Origin: Streptomyces sp. RPA4-2
Lineage (GTDB): Bacteria; Actinomycetota; Actinomycetes; Streptomycetales; Streptomycetaceae
DNA: 64,000 bases
Direction: 5' to 3'
Assembly (NCBI RefSeq): GCF_012273515.2
Contig: NZ_CP050975.2
Span: 9,362,001 to 9,426,000 of the forward strand
Below are positions 37,246-46,372 of the stretch, piece by piece (position 1 is the stretch's first letter; each line of letters opens with the position of its first letter). A program made the translations under genes and the position numbers. The notes under the pieces were generated by a model. That model had not been told where the DNA came from. It searched no databases and saw nothing but the letters and a program-made list of their open reading frames with translations.

Positions 37246-38529
37246 GTGGGCGTGCTGGTGGTGCAGCACCTGCGGGAGGAAGGCCCGTACGCGGTGGGCG
37301 AGGCGCTGGCGGCCGCGGGGCTGCGGATGCGGCCCTGCCGGGTGTGGGCAGGGGATCCGTTGCCCGAGAACCTGGCCGGAGTCGAGGCGCTCGTGGTGAT
37401 GGGCGGCCCGATGGCCGCGTACAGCGATGCCGGCTTTCCCACCCGAGATGCCGAACTCGAGCTGCTGCGCGCGGCGTTGGCCGCCGAGGTGCCGGTGCTC
37501 GGGGTGTGCCTGGGTGCGCAGTTGCTGGCGGTGGCGGCGGGTGGCACGGCCCGTACGGGGTCCGGGGCGCAGGTGGGCTGGGGCGAAGTGCGGACGCGTG
37601 CGGCGGCGGCCAGGGATCCACTGTTCACGGGCACGCCCGAGCGGCTGCGCGTGCTGCACTGGCATACCGACACCATGGAACTGCCGCCCGGGGCAGTTCC
37701 GTTGGCGTCCTGCGCACGGTATCCGGCGCAGGCCTTCCGCGTGGGTGGGGCCGCGTGGGGCCTCCAGTTCCACCTGGAGGCCGACGAGGCGGCCGTGGAC
37801 GCGTTCGTGGCGGCGTTCCCGGAGGAGGCCGCCACCACTCCGGGGCTGCGGGAGGCCGCGCAGGTCGAGCTGGCCGCACTGGCCCCGCACCGGGACCGGG
37901 TGTTCGGGAGGTTCGCGGCGCTGGTGGCCGCGCGGGCCGAACGCACCGCGACCCGGACCTTCTTCACTCCGAAGGCCGCTGCCTGGGAGACCCGCTTCGC
38001 CGCCGACGGCCCGCGATACGAGGCGGCCGTCGCCCGCCTGGGACTGAGCCCCGGCCAGACGGCCCTGGACCTGGGCTGCGGCACCGGACGTGCCCTGCCG
38101 GCCCTGCGCGCGGAGGTGGGCGACAAGGGGACGGTACTGGGCGTGGACGTCACCCCGGCCATGCTCGTGACCGCCGCCCGCGAGGGCCGCGCCGGCCGCG
38201 CCCGCCTGCTGCTCGCCGACTGTCATCGGCTGCCGCTGCCGCCCGGGGCGGCGGACGGGATCTTCACCGCCGGGCTGCTCGACCACCTCCCCGACCCGAC
38301 GACCGCCCTGCGCGAATGGGCGAGGGTCACCGCGCCGGGCGGCGCGCTGCTCCTGTTCCACCCCTCGGGCCGCGCCGAACGAGCCCGCCGCCACGGCCGC
38401 CCGCTGAGCCCCGACGACCCGCTGGGCGAGCCGAACCTGCGGCCCCTGCTGGACGGCAGCGGCTGGCAACTGGACCGCTACGAGGACGCCTCCGCGTACT
38501 TCCTGGCCCGCGCCGTCCGCACCTGCTGA
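37246..38529 (+). CDS. Fusion: class I glutamine amidotransferase + methyltransferase
   Basis: A 427-residue protein with two complete domains. Residues 1-about 235: GATase-1 fold with VVMGGPMAAYS, nucleophile Cys in VLGVCLGAQLL, and catalytic His and Glu in GLQFHLEADE. Residues about 245-427: SAM methyltransferase starting TRTFFTPKAAAWETRF, with motif I LDLGCGTGRALPAL and GVDVTPAMLVTAAREG. The second domain begins just as free-standing relatives do, so two neighbouring genes have probably fused by loss of a stop. GTG 37246 start. The joint function is unknown. Confidence 0.85.
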   Translation: MGVLVVQHLREEGPYAVGEALAAAGLRMRPCRVWAGDPLPENLAGVEALVVMGGPMAAYSDAGFPTRDAELELLRAALAAEVPVLGVCLGAQLLAVAAGGTARTGSGAQVGWGEVRTRAAAARDPLFTGTPERLRVLHWHTDTMELPPGAVPLASCARYPAQAFRVGGAAWGLQFHLEADEAAVDAFVAAFPEEAATTPGLREAAQVELAALAPHRDRVFGRFAALVAARAERTATRTFFTPKAAAWETRFAADGPRYEAAVARLGLSPGQTALDLGCGTGRALPALRAEVGDKGTVLGVDVTPAMLVTAAREGRAGRARLLLADCHRLPLPPGAADGIFTAGLLDHLPDPTTALREWARVTAPGGALLLFHPSGRAERARRHGRPLSPDDPLGEPNLRPLLDGSGWQLDRYEDASAYFLARAVRTC

Positions 38530-38560
38530 GGCGCCGGCGGCGACTGCGCCCACGACGGCG

Positions 38561-38624
38561 GGCGGAACACACGGCGGGCGGAACACACGACGGCCGGAAC
38601 ACACGACGGCCGGAACACACGACG
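38561..38624. repeat. Four 16-bp tandem repeats
   Basis: Four consecutive copies of a 16-base unit (consensus GSCGGAACACACGACG) between the fusion gene and the M24 gene. The last copy ends 11 bases before the ATG at 38636, so copy number would change the leader of the downstream gene. Confidence 0.85.
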
Positions 38625-38635
38625 ATGGGAGACAT

Positions 38636-39326
38636 ATGACCGACGAGACCACCCGTGCCGCACGACTGCTGGACGCCCAGGCCAAGGCCGCCCGGCTCTT
38701 CGCCGAGATCGAGGCGAGGGGGGCTGATCGCACCGGGTGAGGGCGAGCGAGCGGTCAGCGACCGGATCCGTGACCTGGCGAACGACCTGTTCGGGCCGAC
38801 GCGCCCCTGGCACAAGCGCATCGTCCGCTCCGGACCGAACACCCTCCACCCCTACCGGGAGAATCCCCCGGACCGGGTCATCGGGCGGGACGACATCGCC
38901 TTCGCGGACTTCGGCCCGCTCTTCGAGGAGTGGGAGGCCGACTTCGGCCGCACCTTCGTGCTCGGCGACGACCCCGTCAAGCGCCGGCTGCGCGACGACC
39001 TGCCGGAGGTCTTCGCGGCGGGCCGCCGCGTCTTCGAGGCCGACCCGGGCATCACCGGCGCCCGCCTGTACGCCGAGATCCGGCGGCTGGCCACCGAACG
39101 CGGCTGGGAACTGGGCGGGTGGCACGCCGGACATCCGGTGGGCGAGTTCCCGCACGAGAAGATCGACGGCGCCGACATCGAGTCGTACATCGCCCCGGGG
39201 AACGACACCCCGCTACGGCGGCCCGACCGTGCCGGACGCGTCTGCCACTGGATCCTGGAGATCCACCTCGTCGACCGCGAGCGCGGCTTCGGCGGCTTCT
39301 ACGAGGAACTCCTCGACCTCGGCTGA
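38636..39326 (+). pseudogene. M24-family metallopeptidase-like protein, frameshifted
   Basis: The first frame (ATG 38636: TRAARLLDAQAKAARLFAEI) runs into a stop at about 38738. After a run of six G (38718-38723) the continuation LIAPGEGERAVSDRIRDLAN is in another frame and proceeds intact to 39326. It includes WHKRIVRSGPNTLHPYRENP, FADFGPLFEEWEADFG, GWHAGHPVGEFPHE and a terminal CHWILEIHLVDRERGFGGF. With one G fewer the protein would be about 229 residues and complete; it is a compact M24-type (Xaa-Pro aminopeptidase-fold) protein. Either a pseudogene, a phase-variable gene or a base-calling error. Confidence 0.75.
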
Positions 39327-39374
39327 CCTGAGACAACCGCCACACCGGGCTGTCTCACCATGTGACTCTGGCAT

Positions 39375-39403
39375 TTGACATTAGATCCTCTTATGGATGA
39401 TAA
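39375..39403 (+). promoter_or_regulatory. Sigma70-like promoter of the peptide-transport operon
   Basis: Consensus TTGACA (39375-39380), 17-base spacer, TGATAA (39398-39403), in an unusually AT-rich island, 72 bases before the DUF1684 gene. An ATCC/GGAT inverted repeat sits within the spacer and may be an operator. This is one of the clearest promoters in the window. Confidence 0.6.
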
Positions 39404-39474
39404 AGAAGTTGCTTTGGCCATTCATGTGCGCCGCGGGACCCTCGCGGCGTGAGGCCGGCGACCCGTCCAAGTGA

Positions 39475-40215
39475 ATGAGTCCCTCCGTGTCCCACTCCCT
39501 CGCTGACCAGCCCCCCGCCGACGCCGTCGGACAGTGGCACGCGTGGCGCGCCGAGCGTCACCAGGCCCTCACCTCGCCGGCCGGGAACCTCGCCCTCGTC
39601 GAGACCCGCTGGCTCCCCGCCGGCGCGGACCCGGACACGGAGAAGGCGGCGGCCGGTCAGCCGGACACCGTGACGGTCACCGCGCTGCGGCGAATCGATC
39701 TCGTCACCGGCGGGTCCGAGGACGGCCTGCGCTTCTGGGACGCGGACGCGCCCGCCATCCGCCACTTCGACCGGGTCGACGCCTTCCCCTACGACCCCGC
39801 CTGGGTGCTGCACGCGACCTACACGCCCGTGTCCGGTGCCCGGCGTGTGTCGTTCGAGCACATCAGGGACAACGGCGGCAGCCGCGACCTGGTCGTCCCC
39901 GGCGACATCACCCTCACCGTCGACGGCCGCGATTACACCCTCAGCGCCTTCGACGACGACGGCACCCTTCTGCTCGTCTTCGGCGATCCCACCAACGGGG
40001 ACACCACATACGGCGCCGGCCGCTTCCTCTTCGTACAGCGCACGGAGGACGAGCACCGCGTCCTCCTCGACTTCAACCGCGCCTTCGTACCGCCCTGCGG
40101 ATTCTCGGATCAGTACAACTGTCCGATGCCGCCGCGGCAGAACCGCTTCCACCTGCCCGTCGAGGCGGGCGAGAAGCTCCCCGTCTTCCGCGCCGGCTTC
40201 GCCGCGCAGCACTGA
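39475..40215 (+). CDS. DUF1684 domain protein
   Basis: A 246-residue cytoplasmic protein of the DUF1684 family, with the conserved C-terminal metal-binding-like core YGAGRFLFVQ, VLLDFNRAFVPPCGFSDQYN and CPMPPRQNRFHLPVEAGE. Function is not established. It leads a five-gene peptide-type ABC importer operon (47-base gap to the binding protein), so a role in handling the imported compound is likely. ATG 39475 chosen; GTG 39487 is an alternative. Confidence 0.82.
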   Translation: MSPSVSHSLADQPPADAVGQWHAWRAERHQALTSPAGNLALVETRWLPAGADPDTEKAAAGQPDTVTVTALRRIDLVTGGSEDGLRFWDADAPAIRHFDRVDAFPYDPAWVLHATYTPVSGARRVSFEHIRDNGGSRDLVVPGDITLTVDGRDYTLSAFDDDGTLLLVFGDPTNGDTTYGAGRFLFVQRTEDEHRVLLDFNRAFVPPCGFSDQYNCPMPPRQNRFHLPVEAGEKLPVFRAGFAAQH

Positions 40216-40261
40216 CCGTCCCGCAGCCTCCCGCACCGCAGCACGAAAGCGCCTCCTCACC

Positions 40262-41782
40262 ATGAGCATCAAGAAGACCTCCCTGTACGGCACCGCGACG
40301 GCGGCCACCCTCGCCCTGGCCCTGACCGCCTGCGGCGGCTCCGGCTCGGGCGGCGGTGCCACGGGCGGCTCCTACGACAAGAACGCCACCGTCAACATCG
40401 GCTCCCTCTACGAGCCGCAGAACCTCGACAACACCGCGGGCGGCGGCCAGGGCGTCACCGAGGCCCTCAACGGCAATGTCTACGAGGGGCTGTTCAAGCT
40501 CACCGACGACGGCAAGGTGGAGAAGCTCCTCGCCCAGGACTACAAGGTCAGCGGCGACGGACTCACGTACACCTTCACGCTGCGCGACGGCGTGAAGTTC
40601 CACAGCGGTAAGGCGCTCACCAGCCAGGACGTCAAGTACAGCCTGCAGAAGGTGCTCGCGGACGACTCCCAGTCCGCCCGCAAGAGCAACCTCGAGGTCG
40701 TCAAGGACATCGCCACCCCCGACCCGCGGACCGTCAAGGTCACGCTGTCGAAGAAGTCGATCTCCTTCGTCTACAACCTCTCCTACGTCTGGATCATCAA
40801 CTCCCAGGCCAAGAACCTGAAGACGACCGAGGACGGAACCGGTCCGTACAAGCTGGGCAAGTGGACGCGCGGCTCCGCCCTCGGCCTGGACCGGTACGCC
40901 GGCTACTGGGGCCACGCGGCCAGCAACCAGCAGGTCGTCTTCCACTACTACAAGGACGCCACGGCACTCAACAACGCGCTGCTGACCAACGCCGTCGACG
41001 TGGTCACCAGCGAACAGTCGCCCGACGCCCTGGACCAGTTCAAGAGCAACCAGAACTACAAGGTCAACGACGGCAACTCCACCACCAAGCTGCTGCTCGC
41101 CTTCAACGACAAGGCCAAGCCCTTCACGAACGTCAAGGTGCGCCAGGCCGTGTCCTCCGCCATCGACGACAAGAAGCTGCTGGAGTCGGTGTGGGCCGGC
41201 TACGGCAAGCTCATCGGCTCGATGGTGCCGCCCACCGACCCCTGGTACGAGGACCTCACCAAGGTCAACGCCTACGACCCGACGCACGCCAAGCAGCTGC
41301 TCGCCGAGGCCGGGTACGCCAAGGGCTTCACCTTCACCCTCGACACCCCGAACTACGACCCGCACCCCACGGCCGCGACCTTCATCAAGTCCCAGCTCGC
41401 CAAGGTCGGCATCACCGTCAAGATCAACACGATCACGCCCGACGAGTGGTACACGAAGGTCTACAAGAACCACGACTTCACGGCCACGCTCCAGGAACAC
41501 GTCAACGACCGTGACCTCGTCTGGTACGGCAACCCCGACTTCTACTGGGGTTACGACAACAAGCAGGTCACACAGTGGGTCGAGCAGGCCGAAGAGGCCT
41601 CCACGGCCGCGGAGCAGACCGCTCTGCTGAAGAAGGTCAACGAGCAGACCGCCAAGGACGCGGCCAGCGACTGGCTCTACCTCTACCCGCAGATCGTCGT
41701 CGCGAGCAGCAAGCTCTCGGACTACCCGCTCAACGGCCTCAACTCGCAGTTCTACGCCTACGACATCAAGAAGAAGGGCTGA
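40262..41782 (+). CDS. ABC transporter substrate-binding lipoprotein, family 5
   Basis: A 506-residue extracellular solute-binding protein for peptides, nickel or opine-like solutes. Lipobox LTAC with Cys24 as anchor; the mature protein begins with a Gly/Ser linker, then NIGSLYEPQNLDNTAGG. The family hallmark region is LRDGVKFHSGKALTSQDVKYS. Overlaps the permease start by one base (TGATG). The ligand cannot be told from sequence. Confidence 0.92.
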   Translation: MSIKKTSLYGTATAATLALALTACGGSGSGGGATGGSYDKNATVNIGSLYEPQNLDNTAGGGQGVTEALNGNVYEGLFKLTDDGKVEKLLAQDYKVSGDGLTYTFTLRDGVKFHSGKALTSQDVKYSLQKVLADDSQSARKSNLEVVKDIATPDPRTVKVTLSKKSISFVYNLSYVWIINSQAKNLKTTEDGTGPYKLGKWTRGSALGLDRYAGYWGHAASNQQVVFHYYKDATALNNALLTNAVDVVTSEQSPDALDQFKSNQNYKVNDGNSTTKLLLAFNDKAKPFTNVKVRQAVSSAIDDKKLLESVWAGYGKLIGSMVPPTDPWYEDLTKVNAYDPTHAKQLLAEAGYAKGFTFTLDTPNYDPHPTAATFIKSQLAKVGITVKINTITPDEWYTKVYKNHDFTATLQEHVNDRDLVWYGNPDFYWGYDNKQVTQWVEQAEEASTAAEQTALLKKVNEQTAKDAASDWLYLYPQIVVASSKLSDYPLNGLNSQFYAYDIKKKG

Positions 41783-42747
41783 TGGCGCGCTACCTCCTGC
41801 GCCGACTGGCCTTCCTCGTGGTGTCGCTGGCCCTGGCGAGCGTCGTGCTGTTCGTCCTGCTGCGGCTGCTCCCGGGTGACCCGGCCAACGCGCTCACCTC
41901 GGTGGGCGCGAGCCCCGAGCAGATCGCAGCGGCACGGCACTCCATCGGGTCCGACAGGCCGCTGCCCGAACAGTTCACCCACTGGCTCGGGCAGCTGGCC
42001 CACGGTGACCTCGGTACCTCCTTCGTCAGCTCACTGCCCGTCGGACCCGAGGTCACCTCCCGGCTGGACGTCACCGTCCCGCTGACCCTCGCCGCGTTCG
42101 TCCTCGCCGTTCTCATCGCGGTGCCGGCCGGGTTCGTCGCCGCGTACAAGCGACGCACCTGGTACGGCGCGCTCCTCAGCGGTGTGTCCCAACTGGGGAT
42201 CGCCATCCCGGTGTTCTGGCTCGGCATGATCCTCGTCGCCGTGTTTGCGCTGAACGCGGGCTGGCTCCCGGCGGGCGGCTTCCCCCCGGACGGCTGGTCC
42301 GACCCCGCCGACGCGATCCGTTCCCTCGTGCTGCCCGTCGTCACCATCGCCCTGGTGATGAGCGCGTCCCTGATCCGTTACGTCCGCTCCGCCACCCTCG
42401 ACGTCCTCGGCAGCGACTACCTGCGTACCGCCCGCGCCCTGGGGTCGTCCTTCGGGCGGGCCATGTGGCGGCACGGCCTGCGCAACAGCTCCGTGCCGGT
42501 GATCTCCGTCCTCGCCATCGAACTCGCCTCCACCCTGCTCGGCGCGGTCGTCGTTGAGTCCGTGTACGCGCTGCCGGGCCTCGGCTCGATGCTCGCCACC
42601 GGCATCGCCCAACACGACTACCCCGTCATCCAGGCCGTCCTGTTCGTCTCCACGCTCGCCGTCCTGCTCATCGGATTCGTCGCCGACCTCGTCCAGCGAG
42701 TCGTCGACCCACGGCTGCGCGGACGACTCTCCGGAGGTGCCCGATGA
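41782..42747 (+). CDS. ABC transporter permease, DppB type
   Basis: A 321-residue permease with about six membrane segments, starting RYLLRRLAFLVVSLALASVV. The family landmark LLPGDPANAL and the EAA-like loop GSDYLRTARALGSSFGRAMW are present. Translationally coupled at both ends. Confidence 0.92.
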   Translation: MARYLLRRLAFLVVSLALASVVLFVLLRLLPGDPANALTSVGASPEQIAAARHSIGSDRPLPEQFTHWLGQLAHGDLGTSFVSSLPVGPEVTSRLDVTVPLTLAAFVLAVLIAVPAGFVAAYKRRTWYGALLSGVSQLGIAIPVFWLGMILVAVFALNAGWLPAGGFPPDGWSDPADAIRSLVLPVVTIALVMSASLIRYVRSATLDVLGSDYLRTARALGSSFGRAMWRHGLRNSSVPVISVLAIELASTLLGAVVVESVYALPGLGSMLATGIAQHDYPVIQAVLFVSTLAVLLIGFVADLVQRVVDPRLRGRLSGGAR

Positions 42748-43622
42748 CCCCGCCCGACGTGCTCGCAACGGTGCCGCTCGCGAAGGCACCGCCGGGCGGC
42801 CGCCGATCGGGCCGTTCCGCCACGCTCGTCGTCGGCTGTGTCCTCGCCGGACTCATCGCGCTGCTCGCCCTGGTCTCCCTGTTCTGGCTGCCCTACTCCG
42901 CGGACGACACCTCCGGCGGACGGCTCGCCGGACCCGGCGGGGGACATCTGCTGGGTACCGACAAACTCGGCCGCGACCTGTTCACCCAGGTCATGACCGG
43001 CTCGCGGATCGCCGTCGAGGCCGGCCTCGGATCGGTACTCCTCGCCGCGGCCATCGGCGTCACCCTGGGGGTGCTCGCGGCGTTCGCGCAGGGCTGGCTC
43101 GACGACACGCTCTCCGCGTTCCTCGACATCCTGATCGCCTTCCCCACGCTGCTGCTCGCGATGCTCATCGTCGCCGCGCGGTCGGCGACCCTCGGCTCCG
43201 CGATCCTCGCGATCGGACTGGCGCAGAGCGCCGTCGTCGCCCGGCTGGTACGCATCCTCGTCAAGCGGGTCCTGGCGCAGGACTACATCACCGCCGCCCG
43301 CACCTCCGGCACCTCCTGGCCGCGTACGGTGGTCGGCCACGTCCTGCCCAACATCTGGCCCACCCTCGTGGTCAACCTCGCCCTCCAGTTCGGCCTCGCC
43401 GTGCTGGCCGAGGCCGGCCTGTCCTACCTGGGCCTGGGCGCACCGCCGCCCAACGCCTCGTGGGGCCGCATGCTCCAGGAGGCGCAGGCCACCTTCACCA
43501 CGGCCCCCGCCGGGGCCCTCGCCCCGGGCGTCCTGCTCGTCCTGCTCGTGATCGGTGTCAACCTCATCGCCGACGGCGTACGGGAGACCCTCGACCCGGC
43601 GACCCGCCGGAGGCGCACATGA
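42744..43622 (+). CDS. ABC transporter permease, DppC type
   Basis: A 292-residue permease with about six membrane segments. HLLGTDKLGRDLFTQVMTGS is the diagnostic DppC/OppC motif; the coupling loop reads AQDYITAARTSGTSWPRTVV. ATGA overlaps on both sides with its neighbours. Confidence 0.92.
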   Translation: MTPPDVLATVPLAKAPPGGRRSGRSATLVVGCVLAGLIALLALVSLFWLPYSADDTSGGRLAGPGGGHLLGTDKLGRDLFTQVMTGSRIAVEAGLGSVLLAAAIGVTLGVLAAFAQGWLDDTLSAFLDILIAFPTLLLAMLIVAARSATLGSAILAIGLAQSAVVARLVRILVKRVLAQDYITAARTSGTSWPRTVVGHVLPNIWPTLVVNLALQFGLAVLAEAGLSYLGLGAPPPNASWGRMLQEAQATFTTAPAGALAPGVLLVLLVIGVNLIADGVRETLDPATRRRRT

Positions 43623-44419
43623 CCCTCCTCGACGTACGTGGCCTGACCGTCACCGCCGCGGACGGACGGACCCTGGTCGACGACCTCTCCTTCACCGTGG
43701 CGAGCGGCGAACGGCTGGGGCTCATCGGCGAGTCCGGTTCTGGCAAATCACTCACCACCCTCGCCGTGCTCGGCCTGCTGCCCGACGGCATGACCGCCAC
43801 CGGCGGCATCGACCTCGCGGGCACCCGGATCGTGGGCGCCACCGAGAAGACGCTCACCTCCGTACGCGGCCGGGACGCCGCCGTCGTCTTCCAGGAGCCG
43901 CTCACCGCGCTCGACCCGCTGATGCGCGTGGGCCGGCAGATCGCCGAACCCCTCCGCAGACACACCGGTCTGAGGGGACCCGGCCTCCGCGACGCCGTAC
44001 GCGACGCGCTGGCACAGGTACGGCTGCCGGAACCCGAACGGATCGCCCGCGCCTTTCCGCACGAGATCTCCGGCGGACAGCGACAGCGCGTCGCCCTGGC
44101 CATGGCCCTGGCGTGCGCACCCAGACTGCTGATCGCCGACGAACCGACCACCGCGCTGGACGTGTCCGTGCAGGCGGAGATGCTCGACCTCCTCGACACC
44201 CTCGTCCGGGAACGGGAGATGGCGGTGCTCTTCGTCAGCCACGACCTCGCCGTCGTGGCCCGGGTGACCGACCGTGCCCTGGTGATGAAGGACGGCCGGG
44301 CCGTCGAGGAAGGCCCCGTCCACACCCTCATCCGCTCGCCGCGCGAGGAGTACACCGAAGCGCTCGTGGCCAGCGCCCGCAGACTGCAGTCGGCCCTGGA
44401 CCTGAGGAGCGCGCGGTGA
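43619..44419 (+). CDS. ABC transporter ATPase, DppD type
   Basis: A 266-residue ATPase: Walker A GESGSGKS, Q-loop VVFQEPLTALDP, signature ISGGQRQRVALA, Walker B LLIADEPTTALD, switch His SHDLAVV. Drives uptake with the next ATPase. Shorter than typical DppD (about 330), lacking the C-terminal oligopeptide-specific extension. Confidence 0.92.
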   Translation: MTLLDVRGLTVTAADGRTLVDDLSFTVASGERLGLIGESGSGKSLTTLAVLGLLPDGMTATGGIDLAGTRIVGATEKTLTSVRGRDAAVVFQEPLTALDPLMRVGRQIAEPLRRHTGLRGPGLRDAVRDALAQVRLPEPERIARAFPHEISGGQRQRVALAMALACAPRLLIADEPTTALDVSVQAEMLDLLDTLVREREMAVLFVSHDLAVVARVTDRALVMKDGRAVEEGPVHTLIRSPREEYTEALVASARRLQSALDLRSAR

Positions 44420-45180
44420 CGCCCGTACTGGAACTGAAGGACGTGGCGCTGCGCCACCGCGGGAGCGCGGCCAACGTGGTCGAGGACGTCTCGCTCACCG
44501 TCGAGGCCGGATACAGCCTCGCCCTCGTCGGCGAGTCGGGGGCGGGCAAGACGACTCTGCTGCGCCTGCTGCTGGGCCTGTCCCGCCCCACCGCGGGCAG
44601 CGTCCGCTTCGACGGCGCCGACCTGTCCCTGCGCGACCGGCGGCAACTGCGCCGCTTCCGGAGCAGCGTGCAGTGCGTCTTCCAGGACCCCTACTCCTCA
44701 CTCGACCCACGCCGTCGCGTGGGCGCCATCGTGGCCGAGCCGCTGCGCTCCCTGGGCATCGACACCCGGGCCGGCGCGGCACCGAAGGCGGCGGCGGCCC
44801 TGGAGCGGGTCGGTCTGCCCGCCGACGCGGCGGACCGCTACCCGCACGAGTTCTCCGGGGGGCAGCGGCAGCGGATCGCCATCGCCCGCGCCACGGTGTG
44901 CCATCCACGGGTGCTGCTGGCCGACGAACCCGTCAGCGCGCTCGACGTCACCACCCGGGTCAAGGTCGTCGACCTGCTCGCCGAACTCAAGCAGGAACAG
45001 GGACTCACGATCGTGATGGTCTCCCACGACCTGTCGGTCGTCGCGTCCCTGTGCGAGCGCACCGCCGTACTGGAACGCGGCCACATCGTGGAGCAGGGCG
45101 AAACCGACCAGGTGCTGGGCGACCCCGCGCACCCCTACACCCGCCGTCTGCTCGACAGCGTGCCGAGACTGCCCGTCTGA
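44416..45180 (+). CDS. ABC transporter ATPase, DppF type
   Basis: A 254-residue ATPase: Walker A GESGAGKTT, Q-loop CVFQDPYSSLDPRRRVG, signature FSGGQRQRIAIA, Walker B LLADEPVSALD, switch His SHDLSVV. GTG start overlaps the previous stop (GTGA). Last gene of the operon; a 19-bp repeat array follows. Confidence 0.92.
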   Translation: MTPVLELKDVALRHRGSAANVVEDVSLTVEAGYSLALVGESGAGKTTLLRLLLGLSRPTAGSVRFDGADLSLRDRRQLRRFRSSVQCVFQDPYSSLDPRRRVGAIVAEPLRSLGIDTRAGAAPKAAAALERVGLPADAADRYPHEFSGGQRQRIAIARATVCHPRVLLADEPVSALDVTTRVKVVDLLAELKQEQGLTIVMVSHDLSVVASLCERTAVLERGHIVEQGETDQVLGDPAHPYTRRLLDSVPRLPV

Positions 45181-45205
45181 CCCGTCCCCGTAACGGGCCG
45201 GATTC

Positions 45206-45300
45206 GGGGGATCAGGCCGAATCCGCTGGATCAGGTCGGACTCGCTGGACCAGGTCGGACTTGCTGGATCAGGCCGAGACCGCTGGATCAGGCCGAACCC
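45206..45300. repeat. Five 19-bp tandem repeats
   Basis: Five contiguous 19-base units (consensus GCTGGATCAGGYCGRACYC) between the convergent ABC-transporter operon and the MmyB-type regulator, the last covering the regulator's final codons. Not coding. Each unit contains TGGATCAGG; no strong self-complementarity. Confidence 0.88.
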
Positions 45301-46229
45301 GTACGCCTGTGGTCGCCGGCCGCCGGGCGGCGGGCATCCGGGCCCGCGGCGGGTGCGCCGCGTTCGGCATCCGCTCGCGTCGGCTCGTCGGCGGTGGTGT
45401 CCCGCGGGGTGATCGGTGCCTGTGTGGCGGAGGCGAGGAGCGCGAGTCCGTCGGCGCTGTCGGTGCCGGGGTCGGGGTGGTAGACGACAAGCGTCTGGCC
45501 CGCCGTGCCGCCGATGCCGAGCCTCTCCCGGTTCAGCCACAGGCCACCGACCTGGGGATGGTCGATGTGCTTCGACGCGCCTTCGCACGCCGCCACGTCG
45601 TGGCGGGCCCAGAGCCGGCTGAACCGGGGGCTGGCGAGGCAGAGTTCGCCGACGAGCTCGATGAACCGGGGGTCGTCGATGTCGGTGCCGACGGACTCGC
45701 GGAAGCCCGCCACCATGCCCATGGTCGCGTTCTCCCAGTCCGCGTACAGGGCCCGCTCGGCGGGGTCGAGGAACACGTCCCGCAGCCGGTTGGCTCCCGC
45801 CACGAGGCGCGGGGACAGAGCGGTCGCCAAGGCGTTCGCGGCGAGCACGTCGAAGTAGCGGCCCTCGACCAGCGCGGGGAGCGGGAGCGCGGCGACGAGC
45901 TTGACGATCCCCGCCGGAACGGTCTCCTTCCGGCGCCGGCGCCGTCGGGGTTTGCCGGCGCCCAGACGCAGCAGGTAGGCCGTCGCGTCGTCGTCGAGTT
46001 GCAGGACGCGGGCGAGGGACTCGAGGATCTGCACGGAGGGGTTGCGATCGCGGCCCTGCTCCAGGCGCAGGTAGTAGTCGGCGCTGATGCCGGCGAGCAT
46101 CGCGACCTCTTCCCGGCGCAGACCCGGAACGCGCCGTTTTCCCACGACCGGGATACCGGCCTGTCCGGGAGTGACGAGCTCACGGCGGGCGCGTACGTAG
46201 TCGCCCAAGAGGTTCGTTTCGTCGCGCAT
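45288..46229 (-). CDS. XRE-family regulator with MmyB-like ligand domain
   Basis: A 313-residue regulator: N-terminal helix-turn-helix (VPGLRREEVAMLAGISADYY and LRLEQGRDRNPS), then an MmyB-type ligand-binding domain (about 105-265, FDVLAANALATALSP, DWENATMGMVAGFRE). These proteins typically control the divergent neighbouring gene in response to a fatty-acid-like or other small ligand. The neighbour here is an alpha/beta hydrolase 143 bases away. ATG 46229. Confidence 0.88.
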   Translation of the reverse strand: MRDETNLLGDYVRARRELVTPGQAGIPVVGKRRVPGLRREEVAMLAGISADYYLRLEQGRDRNPSVQILESLARVLQLDDDATAYLLRLGAGKPRRRRRRKETVPAGIVKLVAALPLPALVEGRYFDVLAANALATALSPRLVAGANRLRDVFLDPAERALYADWENATMGMVAGFRESVGTDIDDPRFIELVGELCLASPRFSRLWARHDVAACEGASKHIDHPQVGGLWLNRERLGIGGTAGQTLVVYHPDPGTDSADGLALLASATQAPITPRDTTADEPTRADAERGAPAAGPDARRPAAGDHRRTGSA

Positions 46230-46372
46230 CGCCCCACTGTAATTCGCCCACTTGCGCGGGTGCCTGGCCCTGTCACCCCCAGGAACGAGGGGGCCCTGGC
46301 CCGGTCGGAGCGCGGGCGGCAGCCTGATCAGCGACCCGCCGAGCGCGGACAACCACAGCGAGGAGCGCAACC

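Noticed and set aside
45206..45300. 19-bp repeats as a CRISPR or origin-type iteron array
   Set aside because: Units are directly adjacent without spacers, and no replication or Cas gene is nearby.
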